From an uncultured Selenomonadales bacterium (GTDB taxonomy: Bacteria; Bacillota; Negativicutes; Acidaminococcales; Acidaminococcaceae): a stretch of DNA of 62,387 bases. The DNA is taken from assembly GCA_900315925.1 (NCBI GenBank), contig ONAV01000019.1, positions 1-62,387 of the forward strand, written 5' to 3'. Under the pieces are notes generated by a model. The model was not told the origin of the DNA. It did not search any database and saw nothing but the letters and a program-made list of their open reading frames with translations. Each line of letters starts with the position of its first letter. Positions within the stretch are counted from its first letter, which is position 1. Of the stretch, positions 47,213-55,864 are shown one piece after another. Position numbers and translations under genes: made by a program.

Positions 47213-47371
47213 ATTGAATTTTGATTGCAGAGATGACTTAGTTGTCGTGCTGCTCTTACAATCTTTAAATATTTTTCTACTGGCAAAAACTATTGAATTC
47301 TGATTGCAAGAATGACATAGTTGCTGTGTTACTCTTGCAACCTTTAATTATTTTTCTGTTTGCATAAAACT
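47213..47371. repeat. 79-bp tandem repeat between hypD and hypE
   Basis: Unit 1 spans 47213-47291 and unit 2 47292-47371, about 80% alike. Each unit can fold through an internal inverted repeat (TTGCAAGA/TCTTGCAA in unit 2). Unit 2 ends at the hypD stop. Confidence 0.8.
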
Positions 47372-48413
47372 ATACATCATTTCCTTCACGATATGTTATG
47401 CAGCAGGTTCCTTCGCTGCTGACCATACACGCACCAACCGGATGCTCGGGTGTGCAGCGTTTACCAAAATGAGGACACTGCACCGGCAGTGCATCCCCTA
47501 ATACAATTCTGCTGCAAAGACAGCCTGCCGGAATTTTGTCTTCGTTTAAACCGCGGCTTCCTGCATCAAAATCTTTGTATTTTTCTTTTATGTACAAACC
47601 AGAACCCGGCAATAAGCCGATTCCCCGCCAAACTGTGTCGCCGGCTTCGAAGATTTCATTAACCATCTTTTGGGCTGCCGCGTTTCCTACCGGTTTCACA
47701 ACAGACGGATATTCATTCCACAGACCGGCGTATCCCCTGCTGCTTTCCAGTACAAGACGGGTCATCGCCCGCAACAGCTGTGACTGAGAAAAGCCGCCGA
47801 TGACCATGGTTTCATCAAATTCTTCCGCCAGTTTCTGAAAGGGTTCACTGCCGGTAATGACGGCCACGTGTCCCGGACACAAAAAACCGTCGATCCTGCC
47901 TTTGCGGCACAAAAACGATAAAGCCTGGGGCATGGTTTTTAAGGCCGTCAGAAATCTTATGTTTTTTATATCATTATCCGCTGCCGTTTTAATCACCGTG
48001 GCCCACACCGGCGCGGTGGTTTCAAAACCAACAGCGGCTAAAATAAACGTTGTTTCCGGTTGGGCTTTGGCTTTTTCCAACATCTCTTCCGGCGAATAGA
48101 AAAAATCTGCAGCGCCGCCCTGGTCTCTGGCTTCCGCCAATGACATGTTGCTGCCCGGTACCGCCAGCATATCCCCAAAAGTCATCACCCGGCAGCCAGG
48201 AGCAAACGCATATTCCACCAGTTTATCAATGTAAGACGTGGGCGTCACGCAGACAGGACAACCCGGACCGGACACAAGCGTAATGTTTTCCGGCAACAAT
48301 TGCCGCAATCCGGTGCGGTATAACGCAGATGTGTGAGTGCCGCACACTTCCATCAGCTTCAGCGGACGTCCCTTATACTGTTGTAAAAAAGCTGCCAGTT
48401 CTTTTTCACGCAT
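47370..48413 (-). CDS. hypD: Hydrogenase maturation protein HypD
   Basis: HypD is a [4Fe-4S] scaffold that, with HypC, assembles Fe(CN)2CO. The family cysteines are visible in VCGTHT, GPGCPVCVTP and the C-terminal CSRIVLGDALPVQCPHFGKRC. 347 aa is normal. The start overlaps hypC by 8 bp. Confidence 0.97.
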   Translation of the reverse strand: MREKELAAFLQQYKGRPLKLMEVCGTHTSALYRTGLRQLLPENITLVSGPGCPVCVTPTSYIDKLVEYAFAPGCRVMTFGDMLAVPGSNMSLAEARDQGGAADFFYSPEEMLEKAKAQPETTFILAAVGFETTAPVWATVIKTAADNDIKNIRFLTALKTMPQALSFLCRKGRIDGFLCPGHVAVITGSEPFQKLAEEFDETMVIGGFSQSQLLRAMTRLVLESSRGYAGLWNEYPSVVKPVGNAAAQKMVNEIFEAGDTVWRGIGLLPGSGLYIKEKYKDFDAGSRGLNEDKIPAGCLCSRIVLGDALPVQCPHFGKRCTPEHPVGACMVSSEGTCCITYREGNDV

Positions 48414-48690
48414 GATGGATATCCTCAGTCAGTAATTCTGACGGTGCAACCGTTTGTGACTCATCCGCTGCATCTACTGTCGCTTCTTCCAAATCCCGGA
48501 ACAGCGCGATCCACTCTTTTGCTTCTTCTGTTTCCACTTTCTGGATTGCCATACCGGCATGCACCAATACATAATCACCTGGCGCCACATCTACCATGGA
48601 AATGTTCACCGGCACAACCGAACCGGTAAAATCGACGCGGGCGTGATGGTTTTCTATGGATAAAATTTTTCCCGGATATGCTACACACAT
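48406..48690 (-). CDS. hypC: Hydrogenase maturation chaperone HypC
   Basis: The ATG at 48690 gives the invariant MCVAYPGK start, where Cys2 binds the iron. GGGGAG lies 5 bp upstream. The 94-aa length is normal. An open frame upstream has no start signal. The acidic tail (TEDIHHA) overlaps hypD. Confidence 0.95.
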   Translation of the reverse strand: MCVAYPGKILSIENHHARVDFTGSVVPVNISMVDVAPGDYVLVHAGMAIQKVETEEAKEWIALFRDLEEATVDAADESQTVAPSELLTEDIHHA

Positions 48691-48803
48691 AAGAACTCCC
48701 CGTACTTTCTTAAAGGAACTTGTACATCTCTTGTACAGATATAAAAACCGCCCCGGTATTTTTAATCCGAAGCGGCTATACAATAGCGGCTAAAAAATAA
48801 GCG

Positions 48804-49103
48804 TCAGACAGCTACAAGTTCTTCTCCTTTTTCGTCCTTGACCGCAACACTGTTTTCATACAGGTCATCGGGACCCAGATCCAACTGCTTACTCCAAACA
48901 ACAGTACCGTGCGAAACATGCGCCTTGTTAAAGAATGTTAAATCCTTTAATTTTGTTGTCATAGGATGACTTAACACCCATGATGCATCATACAATTTAA
49001 CTTCTCCCGTTATAAAAGTGAGAAGCAATAAATAATTTTTTAAAACAATAACTCTCGAAACTTGTGGCATAGGAGGACGTCTATGATTATCTAATGTTGT
49101 CAT
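48804..49103 (-). CDS. DUF2442 protein within the hyp cluster
   Basis: The 99-aa protein matches DUF2442 (ITGEVKLYDASWVL, NKAHVSHGTVVWSKQLDLGPDDLYENS). DUF2442 proteins are often toxin-antitoxin neighbours or of unknown role. Here it sits between hypF and hypC. GGTGAAAGGAAATG-type spacing precedes the start. A hydrogenase role is not indicated by the sequence itself. Confidence 0.85.
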   Translation of the reverse strand: MTTLDNHRRPPMPQVSRVIVLKNYLLLLTFITGEVKLYDASWVLSHPMTTKLKDLTFFNKAHVSHGTVVWSKQLDLGPDDLYENSVAVKDEKGEELVAV

Positions 49104-49241
49104 TTCCTTTCACCTCCACAATACTCGTTCCACTTGGCCTTTTACATTTCCCCTTCAATATTAATTATACTAAAGAATTCTTAAAAGAGCAACCCGCCAT
49201 CATCTTCTGCACATCAGGCATTTCTTTTAAGGAGACGCCGA

Positions 49242-51938
49242 TTAAACAATATACCCGTAATACGCCTGCCCCAGACTGATACCTCCGTCGCCGCAGGACA
49301 CTGCTTCGTTATAATAGACCTGAAAATCTCTTTCCTGCAGTTCCTTTGTACAGGTTTCCAACAGAATCCGGTTTGCGAAACAGCCTCCGGCCAGAGCAAC
49401 TTGCTTTACATTCATACGCTCCGCCATGTCAATCACCATGTTGACAACTGCATAATGAAAACCCAAAGCGGCGGCACAAATATCTTTACGTTCTCTTTTT
49501 ACTTGTAACAGCACCTCCCATATGGGACCAGGATTGTAGAGAACTTTTTCCAAATTATAATTATTTTTTACATCCGCATTGATAGTTTCGTTGAACCTTT
49601 TATCATTGCTGTTTTTATAATCTTCGTCTGACTTATCCCATTCTTTCGCAAACGCAAGCGGAAGCGGCTGTATCTTTTCCATCAGTGCAGTTCGCGCCGC
49701 CGACTCCAGCGCCATGGCACAGCGGCCCTGATGGGAATTAAAATCCGCCAGTCCCAACAGACTGGATGCTGCATCAAACAGGCGCCCCATACTGGATGTC
49801 TGAATTACATTGACGTCTAACGCTAATGCTTTCTGCACTATGGCAAAACGCGGATCATGACTATGCAAACCTGCCGCAGCCAAATGACAGAGTGCTGTCT
49901 TCCACGCCTGCTGCATGGAAACATCTCCGCCTAACATGGGGATAGATTTCAGATGGCCGACCCGTGTAAAACCAGAGCCTTCACAAAGCAAAAACTCTCC
50001 GCCCCAGACCGTTCCGTCGGTGCCCAGCCCGGTGCCATCAAAACACACCGCCAGCACTTTTTCTTTCAGATGATGCTCCGCCATCACCGCCAGAGCATGG
50101 GCGTGATGATGCTGCACTTGATAAAACGGTACTCCGTTTTGTTCCGCAAACTTTTTGCCCCATTGGGTGGACGCATATCCCGGATGCAAATCCGCAATCA
50201 CTGCTTGCGGTTTTATATTGAGAAGCTGCATCCAGTCTGCCACAGAGTCAGCAAAAAACTGTTCTGTCTTTTCCAGGGATATATCCCCCGGAATCTCAGA
50301 CGGAAAGAATTGTCCCTCTGCTGTCAGGCAAAAGCCCGGTTCCATTTGGGCGCCCAGGGCCAAAGCATTATCTTTCCATAATTTTTTATTGGAGGATGTT
50401 GCTCTTTCATGTTGCTTATAATTTTCAGTGAGTTTGCACTGCAAATCTGAACTGACAGTATCACAACTATTCTTACAATTCAGGAATGTAATCGGTTCCG
50501 GCATGTAGCCTTTCGTACGGCGCAACACCTGTACCCTGCCGTTTATAATTCGCGTTACCGAATCGTCGGCCGGACGCAGGATTTCCCGTTCATAGGTAAA
50601 CAGTGCGGCAATATTCTTGTGCTCATCAAAAAACCGTTGCGCTTCCTCATCTTTATAAATAATCGGTTGTCCCGTATAGTTGCAACTGGTAACGATAAAA
50701 GGAAAGTCAACTTCCAGTTCACTGTAAAAACCCATAGCCGGCAGGAACACGCCCACCTGGTCGGAAACGTCTGTCACGTTGTCTGCAAGAAACGATGGAA
50801 CTGGATTTCTTTCCTCTGCTTCCACATTTATTTGAGACGAACTCGTTACATCTGTTCTCTTCGTTATAGAAACTTTCAGAGAATCCTCAGCTATTTTTTC
50901 AGTCAGCCAATCGTTTTTGCTTTTCTTTTTTTGAAGCAATACTATAGGACGGACCGCTGACTGGAGCAATGATTTTTCTTCTGCAGACATATAGCAAAAT
51001 TTTTCCGCCAGAGCCAAATCCGTAACCATCACGGCAAAGGGTTTGGACATTCTCTTTTTCAAATCCCGCAGGCGCGTTACAACTTCCGCCCTGTCGGCAC
51101 GGCAAAGAAGATTAAAACCTCCCACCGCCTTGACCATGATAATTTGGCCCTGCTTCAGCAATTCGCGGGCAACAGTAATTATATTTTTATCTTGCGCCTG
51201 CCTGTTTACAGAATTGAAACCGTTACAATTGTTTTCATTATCATCAACAGAAAAATTATTTGAATCAGAATCAATCCTTGCAGAATTATTGTCAGAATTT
51301 AAAAAATGTCCTTTACCACAATCTGATTTAAAAATATTCTTGAAACCATCTTTCACAACACATTGCAGTTGCGGTCCGCAATGGTAACAGGAAATGGTTT
51401 CCCCGTGACCACGGCGGTTCTGCATGTCGCCGTACTCTTCCGAACAGTCATCACACAACGCAAACTGATCCATGGTCGTGTTGGCACGGTCATACGGCAG
51501 CTTGCGGATAATTGTGTAGCGCGGCCCGCATTGGGCACAGGAAATATAGGAATAGCCCTGCCGGCGATTTCCTTTTTCTTTTAATTCCCGCAAACAGTTT
51601 TCACAGATACCGATATCCGCAGAAACAGATCTCACTTCATCGCTTTCCGTACTTGCAACGGAAACAAAATTTTCAAATTGCTGATGCAAAACGGTTTCAC
51701 ATAATAGTTTTTCAACACGTACCGGCAGTTCTGCTTTATAGAGACGCTCGCATAATTGTTGTATAGCATCTGGAAATCCTGTGGCAATTATTTCCACATG
51801 GGTTCCTGCATTGCGCACAAACCCTGTCAGTTTATTTTCTTTTGCCAAACGACAAACAAGGGGACGGAAACCGACCCCCTGCACTTTTCCGTATACAATT
51901 ATTGCAACAGTAACATTTTGTTTCATTTCTTGTATCAC
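49242..51938 (-). CDS. hypF: Carbamoyltransferase HypF
   Basis: HypF makes the carbamoyl group passed to HypE. The acylphosphatase-like N-terminus (YGKVQGVGFRPLVCRLA), two zinc-finger-type CxxC pairs (CENCLRELK, CAQCGPRY, CDDCSEEY, CYHCGPQ), the YrdC-like domain and the C-terminal kinase-like domain (CFDGTGLGTDGTVWGGEF, HHHAHALAVMAEH) are seen. At 898 aa it is ~130-150 residues longer than usual. Extra Asn/Asp/Ser/Lys-rich segments lie at about 205-255, 340-385, 480-525 and 770-800. SEIPGDI replaces the usual SQHIGDL. The start (51938 GTG or 51926 ATG) is not decided by a ribosome site. Confidence 0.95.
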   Translation of the reverse strand: MIQEMKQNVTVAIIVYGKVQGVGFRPLVCRLAKENKLTGFVRNAGTHVEIIATGFPDAIQQLCERLYKAELPVRVEKLLCETVLHQQFENFVSVASTESDEVRSVSADIGICENCLRELKEKGNRRQGYSYISCAQCGPRYTIIRKLPYDRANTTMDQFALCDDCSEEYGDMQNRRGHGETISCYHCGPQLQCVVKDGFKNIFKSDCGKGHFLNSDNNSARIDSDSNNFSVDDNENNCNGFNSVNRQAQDKNIITVARELLKQGQIIMVKAVGGFNLLCRADRAEVVTRLRDLKKRMSKPFAVMVTDLALAEKFCYMSAEEKSLLQSAVRPIVLLQKKKSKNDWLTEKIAEDSLKVSITKRTDVTSSSQINVEAEERNPVPSFLADNVTDVSDQVGVFLPAMGFYSELEVDFPFIVTSCNYTGQPIIYKDEEAQRFFDEHKNIAALFTYEREILRPADDSVTRIINGRVQVLRRTKGYMPEPITFLNCKNSCDTVSSDLQCKLTENYKQHERATSSNKKLWKDNALALGAQMEPGFCLTAEGQFFPSEIPGDISLEKTEQFFADSVADWMQLLNIKPQAVIADLHPGYASTQWGKKFAEQNGVPFYQVQHHHAHALAVMAEHHLKEKVLAVCFDGTGLGTDGTVWGGEFLLCEGSGFTRVGHLKSIPMLGGDVSMQQAWKTALCHLAAAGLHSHDPRFAIVQKALALDVNVIQTSSMGRLFDAASSLLGLADFNSHQGRCAMALESAARTALMEKIQPLPLAFAKEWDKSDEDYKNSNDKRFNETINADVKNNYNLEKVLYNPGPIWEVLLQVKRERKDICAAALGFHYAVVNMVIDMAERMNVKQVALAGGCFANRILLETCTKELQERDFQVYYNEAVSCGDGGISLGQAYYGYIV

Positions 51939-51946
51939 AAATTGGG

Positions 51947-52155
51947 GTTTATTTGCAGACTTATGCGGACAGGGAAAGGCCTGAGCAAAACATAGGAAAG
52001 GATTGCGTTATTCCATGAGATGAAATTCGCCGCCGTAGCGAGGCTGTCTGAGGGACGAAGTCCCGAGTTCCGAAGCCACAGGCGAATAAATCCATGGAAT
52101 AGCAATCTTTGACGTTTTTGCGATGCCTTTCCCTGCCGAAAAATCGGCAAATAAA
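51947..52155. repeat. ~200-bp imperfect palindrome between hypF and hypB
   Basis: The left arm (51947-52031) and the reverse complement of the right arm (52081-52155) align over most of ~80 bp. A small hairpin (GGGAC-GAA-GTCCC near 52052-52064) sits in the centre. Ends share TTTATTTGC. It resembles a MITE or REP-type element but carries no gene and no obvious target duplication. Confidence 0.75.
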
Positions 52156-52163
52156 TAACATAT

Positions 52164-52763
52164 TCAGAACCCTGCTCGCTGTTTCAGCCACGCAGCGGCT
52201 TCCGCGAAACCTTCCCCGGTCTTGCCGCTGACTTTGAATACGGGCGCCGTTTTATTGAGATGCCGGATGCCTTTCATGAAAAATTCTTCATCAAAGTCTA
52301 CGTAGGGCAGCAGATCAATCTTGTTCAGCACAATAATATCCGCTTTTTCAAAGGCCAGCGGATACTTGTAAGGTTTGTCGCTGCCGTCCGTCACGCTGAG
52401 ATTGCCCACGTTTTCAATAAACAAAATACCGGGCTTGTCAAACGGCAGCGCATGGATGGCATTGTGCACCAGCGGCGCATCCAGATGGCAGGCGCCAAAG
52501 GTGTTGATCTGGGTTGCAGCGATGTTTTGTCTGCGCAGCCGTTCCGTATCGATATCCGATTCAATATCGCCTTCGATGACATATCCGGGCACATCCAGAT
52601 GTTTCAGCAGGTTTTCCAGGGTGGTGGTCTTCCCCGCTCCCGGCGCCCCCATGATATTCACCGCGAAAATTTTATGTTCCGCCAGATGTTCGTGAACATG
52701 CTCCGCAATATGGTTGTTCTTTGCGTGGATGTCCACCATCACATCCGCTTTCATCATATGCAT
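52164..52763 (-). CDS. hypB: Hydrogenase nickel-insertion GTPase HypB
   Basis: HypB drives Ni insertion with HypA. The start at 52763 follows GGAGGAAGGA. The P-loop is GAPGAGKTT. NKIDLLPYVDFD is the base-recognition motif. HLDA and ENVGNLS are the family's metal/switch segments. The N-terminus carries several histidines (IHAKNNHIAEHVHEHLAEH), a possible Ni store. 199 aa is normal. Confidence 0.96.
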   Translation of the reverse strand: MHMMKADVMVDIHAKNNHIAEHVHEHLAEHKIFAVNIMGAPGAGKTTTLENLLKHLDVPGYVIEGDIESDIDTERLRRQNIAATQINTFGACHLDAPLVHNAIHALPFDKPGILFIENVGNLSVTDGSDKPYKYPLAFEKADIIVLNKIDLLPYVDFDEEFFMKGIRHLNKTAPVFKVSGKTGEGFAEAAAWLKQRAGF

Positions 52764-52815
52764 TGGAATCCTTCCTCCGTTTCCAACTCTAATCATTCAA
52801 GGAAAAAGATAACTG

Positions 52816-53193
52816 TCAAGAAGTGGAGTTTGTGTCCGCAGCAGGTTCGTCCTCTACTTCCAGTTCCACGCATTTCACGTAGAATTCTTTCCCAATTTCC
52901 GTCGGGCTTCCGTCTCCACCGCAAAACGGACACTGAAAGGAAAAGCGTTTCCGCTCAAACAGTTTTCCGCAATGGTCACAACGCAGTTGGGGCTTCACGC
53001 CTTCAATAACAAGCTTTGCTCCCTCACAGAGCGTACCTTCCGCCACCACGTCAAAATACATCTGGATGGACTCGCCGATAAAACCGGAATCTTCTCCCAC
53101 TACCAAATCAATACGGCGCACCCGGCCTTTGTTCTTTCTGGCAGTTTCCGAAGCGATATCCACGATTTGAACAGTAACGGGATATTCATGCAT
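52816..53193 (-). CDS. hypA: Hydrogenase maturation nickel metallochaperone HypA
   Basis: HypA delivers nickel. His2 (MHEYPV) is the Ni ligand. The zinc site is CDHC ... CPFC. The extra acidic tail (~15 residues, VEDEPAADTNSTS) is longer than usual. It starts 4 bp after the echF stop, so ech and hyp are linked. Confidence 0.95.
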   Translation of the reverse strand: MHEYPVTVQIVDIASETARKNKGRVRRIDLVVGEDSGFIGESIQMYFDVVAEGTLCEGAKLVIEGVKPQLRCDHCGKLFERKRFSFQCPFCGGDGSPTEIGKEFYVKCVELEVEDEPAADTNSTS

Positions 53194-53197
53194 GAGA

Positions 53198-53629
53198 TTA
53201 CTCTTTCTGCGCCGCCGCTTTTTTTGCCTGCGCCGCGGCGATGGCAGCCTTTTGTGCTTCCGTCAAAACCACCTGAGGCTTGGGCGGAGGCGGCGGTCCC
53301 TGCAGCACTTCTTCCGTTTTCTCGGTTGCCGGCGCCGTATATTCCGTGTCCATGGACAGGCACTTTTTCGGGCAGTTTGTCACGCACTCCTTGCACTGCA
53401 CGCAGGCAAAGCGGTTGATCTTCCAGGTGCGGGCATTCCGGTCCACCGTAATGGCGTCGGACGGACAGTTCCGCATGCACATGCCGCAGAAGATACAGTT
53501 GTTGATATCGTTGATGACCTTGCCCCGGTCTGCTTCATACACTTTTCTCGGTTTAAATGGATATTGACTGGTTGCCGGCGGTTTAAACAGATTGCCCAGC
53601 ATCTCGCTGGCAAAGGACATAAAACTCAT
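53198..53629 (-). CDS. echF: Ech hydrogenase iron-sulfur subunit EchF
   Basis: The NuoI-like polyferredoxin transfers electrons between ferredoxin and the [NiFe] core. Two [4Fe-4S] motifs are intact: CIFCGMCMRNCP and CVQCKECVTNCP. The C-terminal ~40 residues are Pro/Ala/Lys-rich (GPPPPPKPQ, then KAAIAAAQAKKAAAQ), which is uncommon for this subunit. 143 aa. Gap to echE is 83 bp. Confidence 0.93.
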   Translation of the reverse strand: MSFMSFASEMLGNLFKPPATSQYPFKPRKVYEADRGKVINDINNCIFCGMCMRNCPSDAITVDRNARTWKINRFACVQCKECVTNCPKKCLSMDTEYTAPATEKTEEVLQGPPPPPKPQVVLTEAQKAAIAAAQAKKAAAQKE

Positions 53630-53712
53630 CGCCAGACCTCCTCGTTTTATGATTTAGCGTTTTTGCTAACAATATAATTTCAGAAAATGCAGTGACACCA
53701 CGTTGCTTGTTT

Positions 53713-54798
53713 TTATCTTTCACAGCAGCTGATGCAAGGGTCGATAGTCAGGATAATGTTCGGCACATCCGCCAGATCGCAGCCCTGCAGCATTTTTACC
53801 AGCACCGGGATGTTCGCGTTGGTCGGCGTACGCAGACGGAACCGTTCCAGATTCTTAGTCTTGTTGCCTTTTACGTAATACACCGCTTCGCCCCGGGGTT
53901 GTTCCACGCGGGTAAAATATTCCGCTGCAGGCGGGAAGCCTTTTACCGGTACTGCGATGTCTCCGGCCGGCATGTTTTCCACACAGCCTTTGATGATGTC
54001 CAGGGACTGATACAGTTCCAGCAGGCGGACTTTGACACGGGCGAAACAATCGCCTTCGGTAGCAAGGACCGGGGTAAAACCTAATTCTTTGTAGGCTCCC
54101 CCTTCGTCTCCTATCCGGTAATCCTGCGGCACGCCGCTGGCCCGGGCCGTAGGGCCTACGCAGCCAAGCGCCACCGCTTCATCATAAGTCACCGTGCCGA
54201 CGCCTTTCAACCGGGCATGGATCGTTTCATCATTCAGAAAGATATCCGCAACTCCGTCAATCTCTTTCTTCAGCGCATCCAGGCGCTTCACGATTTCTTT
54301 TAACTCCTGATCGGGAATATCCCGGCGCACACCGCCCACTTTGCAGACGGAAAAGATAACCCGTCCGCCGGTGGTCTGTTCGATGATATCCAGAATCGTT
54401 TCACGGATACGCCAGCACTGCATAAACAAACTCTCAAACCCCAGAGCGTCGGCGCCCAGTCCTGCCCACAGCAGATGGCTGTGGAGACGGGAAATTTCGT
54501 GCCAGATGGTACGCAGGTACTCCGCCCGTTTCGGAATTTCAATTTCCATCAGGCCTTCGATGGCCTTGCTGTAACCCCAGCCGTGACCGAAAGAACAGAT
54601 GCCGCAGACCCGTTCCGCTACATACACATATTCCTGGAAGCCGCGCTTCTCTACCAGTTTTTCCAGACCCCGGTGAACATACCCAATGGAAGGAATCGCC
54701 TTTACAACTTTTTCGTCCTCCAGCTCGAGATCGAAATGGATCGGCTCCGGCAATACCGGATGCTGGGGACCAAAAGGTACAACTGTACTTTTGCCCAT
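53713..54798 (-). CDS. echE: Ech [NiFe] hydrogenase large subunit EchE
   Basis: This subunit holds the Ni-Fe site. The L1 motif is RVCGICSFGH and the L2 motif DPCISCCER, both with the four cysteine ligands. 361 aa and the NuoD-like fold place it in group 4. GDGCFAR-type regions and KGCVENMPAGDI are typical. It is preceded directly by echD (1-bp gap). Confidence 0.96.
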   Translation of the reverse strand: MGKSTVVPFGPQHPVLPEPIHFDLELEDEKVVKAIPSIGYVHRGLEKLVEKRGFQEYVYVAERVCGICSFGHGWGYSKAIEGLMEIEIPKRAEYLRTIWHEISRLHSHLLWAGLGADALGFESLFMQCWRIRETILDIIEQTTGGRVIFSVCKVGGVRRDIPDQELKEIVKRLDALKKEIDGVADIFLNDETIHARLKGVGTVTYDEAVALGCVGPTARASGVPQDYRIGDEGGAYKELGFTPVLATEGDCFARVKVRLLELYQSLDIIKGCVENMPAGDIAVPVKGFPPAAEYFTRVEQPRGEAVYYVKGNKTKNLERFRLRTPTNANIPVLVKMLQGCDLADVPNIILTIDPCISCCER

Positions 54799-54799
54799 A

Positions 54800-55270
54800 T
54801 CAGTTTCCTCCTTCCGCAGGTTTTGCTGCCGGTGCAGCAGGTTTCGCCGCCGGTTTTACCGCAGCGTCCACACCCAGTCCGGGCCGCAGGTTCACCTTTA
54901 CGGCCGCGGCCGGCTGTTTCGCGTTAGCCAGCTCGTGCCAGGGCATGGGTTTGGCAAGATGGAAGAACTTTCCGCCGTAATCCACTTCCGGCGCAATGAA
55001 TTCCACGTTCAGGCCGAACAGGTCATGGATCTCGTTTTCCCAGACAAAGGCGTACCAGTACTGGCTGGTAACACTCATCACGGAACCCTCCAGCGGCACC
55101 ACGACCCGAAGGTTTTCCATCACATAATCCTTATCAAAACTGTAAGTCAGTTCGTAGCCTTCCGGAACCCGGGTGCACAGGATCTGCACCATGCGGTACC
55201 CGTCCTTTTTATACTGCGCCGCTTTGCCCAGCAAATCAGCAGCTGCTGTCTGAATAAAAATCTGTTTCAT
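54800..55270 (-). CDS. echD: Ech hydrogenase subunit EchD (NuoC-like)
   Basis: The 30-kDa-subunit signature ENEIHDLFGLNVEFI is present, but the protein is short (156 aa). The last ~30 residues are Ala/Pro/Lys-rich (VKPAAKPAAPAAKPAEGGN), like the EchF tail. The start overlaps echC by 4 bp. Confidence 0.92.
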   Translation of the reverse strand: MKQIFIQTAAADLLGKAAQYKKDGYRMVQILCTRVPEGYELTYSFDKDYVMENLRVVVPLEGSVMSVTSQYWYAFVWENEIHDLFGLNVEFIAPEVDYGGKFFHLAKPMPWHELANAKQPAAAVKVNLRPGLGVDAAVKPAAKPAAPAAKPAEGGN

Positions 55271-55776
55271 TTCCCGGCCTCCTGACTTTTATTGATAGCC
55301 ACTTCCGGTTCTAATTCTCTTTCCCGCAGAGCCTGTTTTTCTCTCACAGGAACCGCCAGTGCTTTCTGCTTTTCTTCCAGCACAGACAGGCCTTTCACCA
55401 CGCCGTCGATAATGGATTCCGGCCGGGCCGCGCAGCCCGGTACATACACATCCACAGGGATCGCTTTATCCATACCGCCCAGCATATTGTAGCAGTCTCG
55501 GAACACACCGCCGCTGCAGGCGCAGGTCCCTACCGCGATGACCACTTTCGGTTCCGGAATCTGTTCATAAATCTGTTTCACGACCGGAAGGTTCTGGGTA
55601 TTCACGCCGCCTGTTACCAGAAAAATGTCCGCATGCTTGGGATTGCCGGTATTCACGATCCCGAACCGTTCCACGTCATACAGCGGGGTCAGGCAGGCGA
55701 GCACCTCGATGTCGCAGCCGTTACAGCTGGAGCCATCGTAATGAACAAGCCAGGGAGATTTCTTTATATAACTCAT
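55267..55776 (-). CDS. echC: Ech hydrogenase small subunit EchC (NuoB-like)
   Basis: The proximal [4Fe-4S] cluster ligands lie in CNGCD, GTCACSGG and VPGCAARPE. 169 aa; a basic/Glu-rich tail. It overlaps echD by 4 bp and is 88 bp after echB. Confidence 0.95.
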   Translation of the reverse strand: MSYIKKSPWLVHYDGSSCNGCDIEVLACLTPLYDVERFGIVNTGNPKHADIFLVTGGVNTQNLPVVKQIYEQIPEPKVVIAVGTCACSGGVFRDCYNMLGGMDKAIPVDVYVPGCAARPESIIDGVVKGLSVLEEKQKALAVPVREKQALRERELEPEVAINKSQEAGK

Positions 55777-55864
55777 ATAAGCCGCATCCTTTCCTTGCCA
55801 TGCTTATTGTAATATCATTCTTGCCGAAGTCTGTTGCAACTTCATAATACGACAGAAAACATAA

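Noticed and set aside
51961-52191. Minus-strand open frames over the hypF-hypB palindrome
   Set aside because: They follow the repeat, have no ribosome site and no family; palindromic DNA gives mirrored frames.
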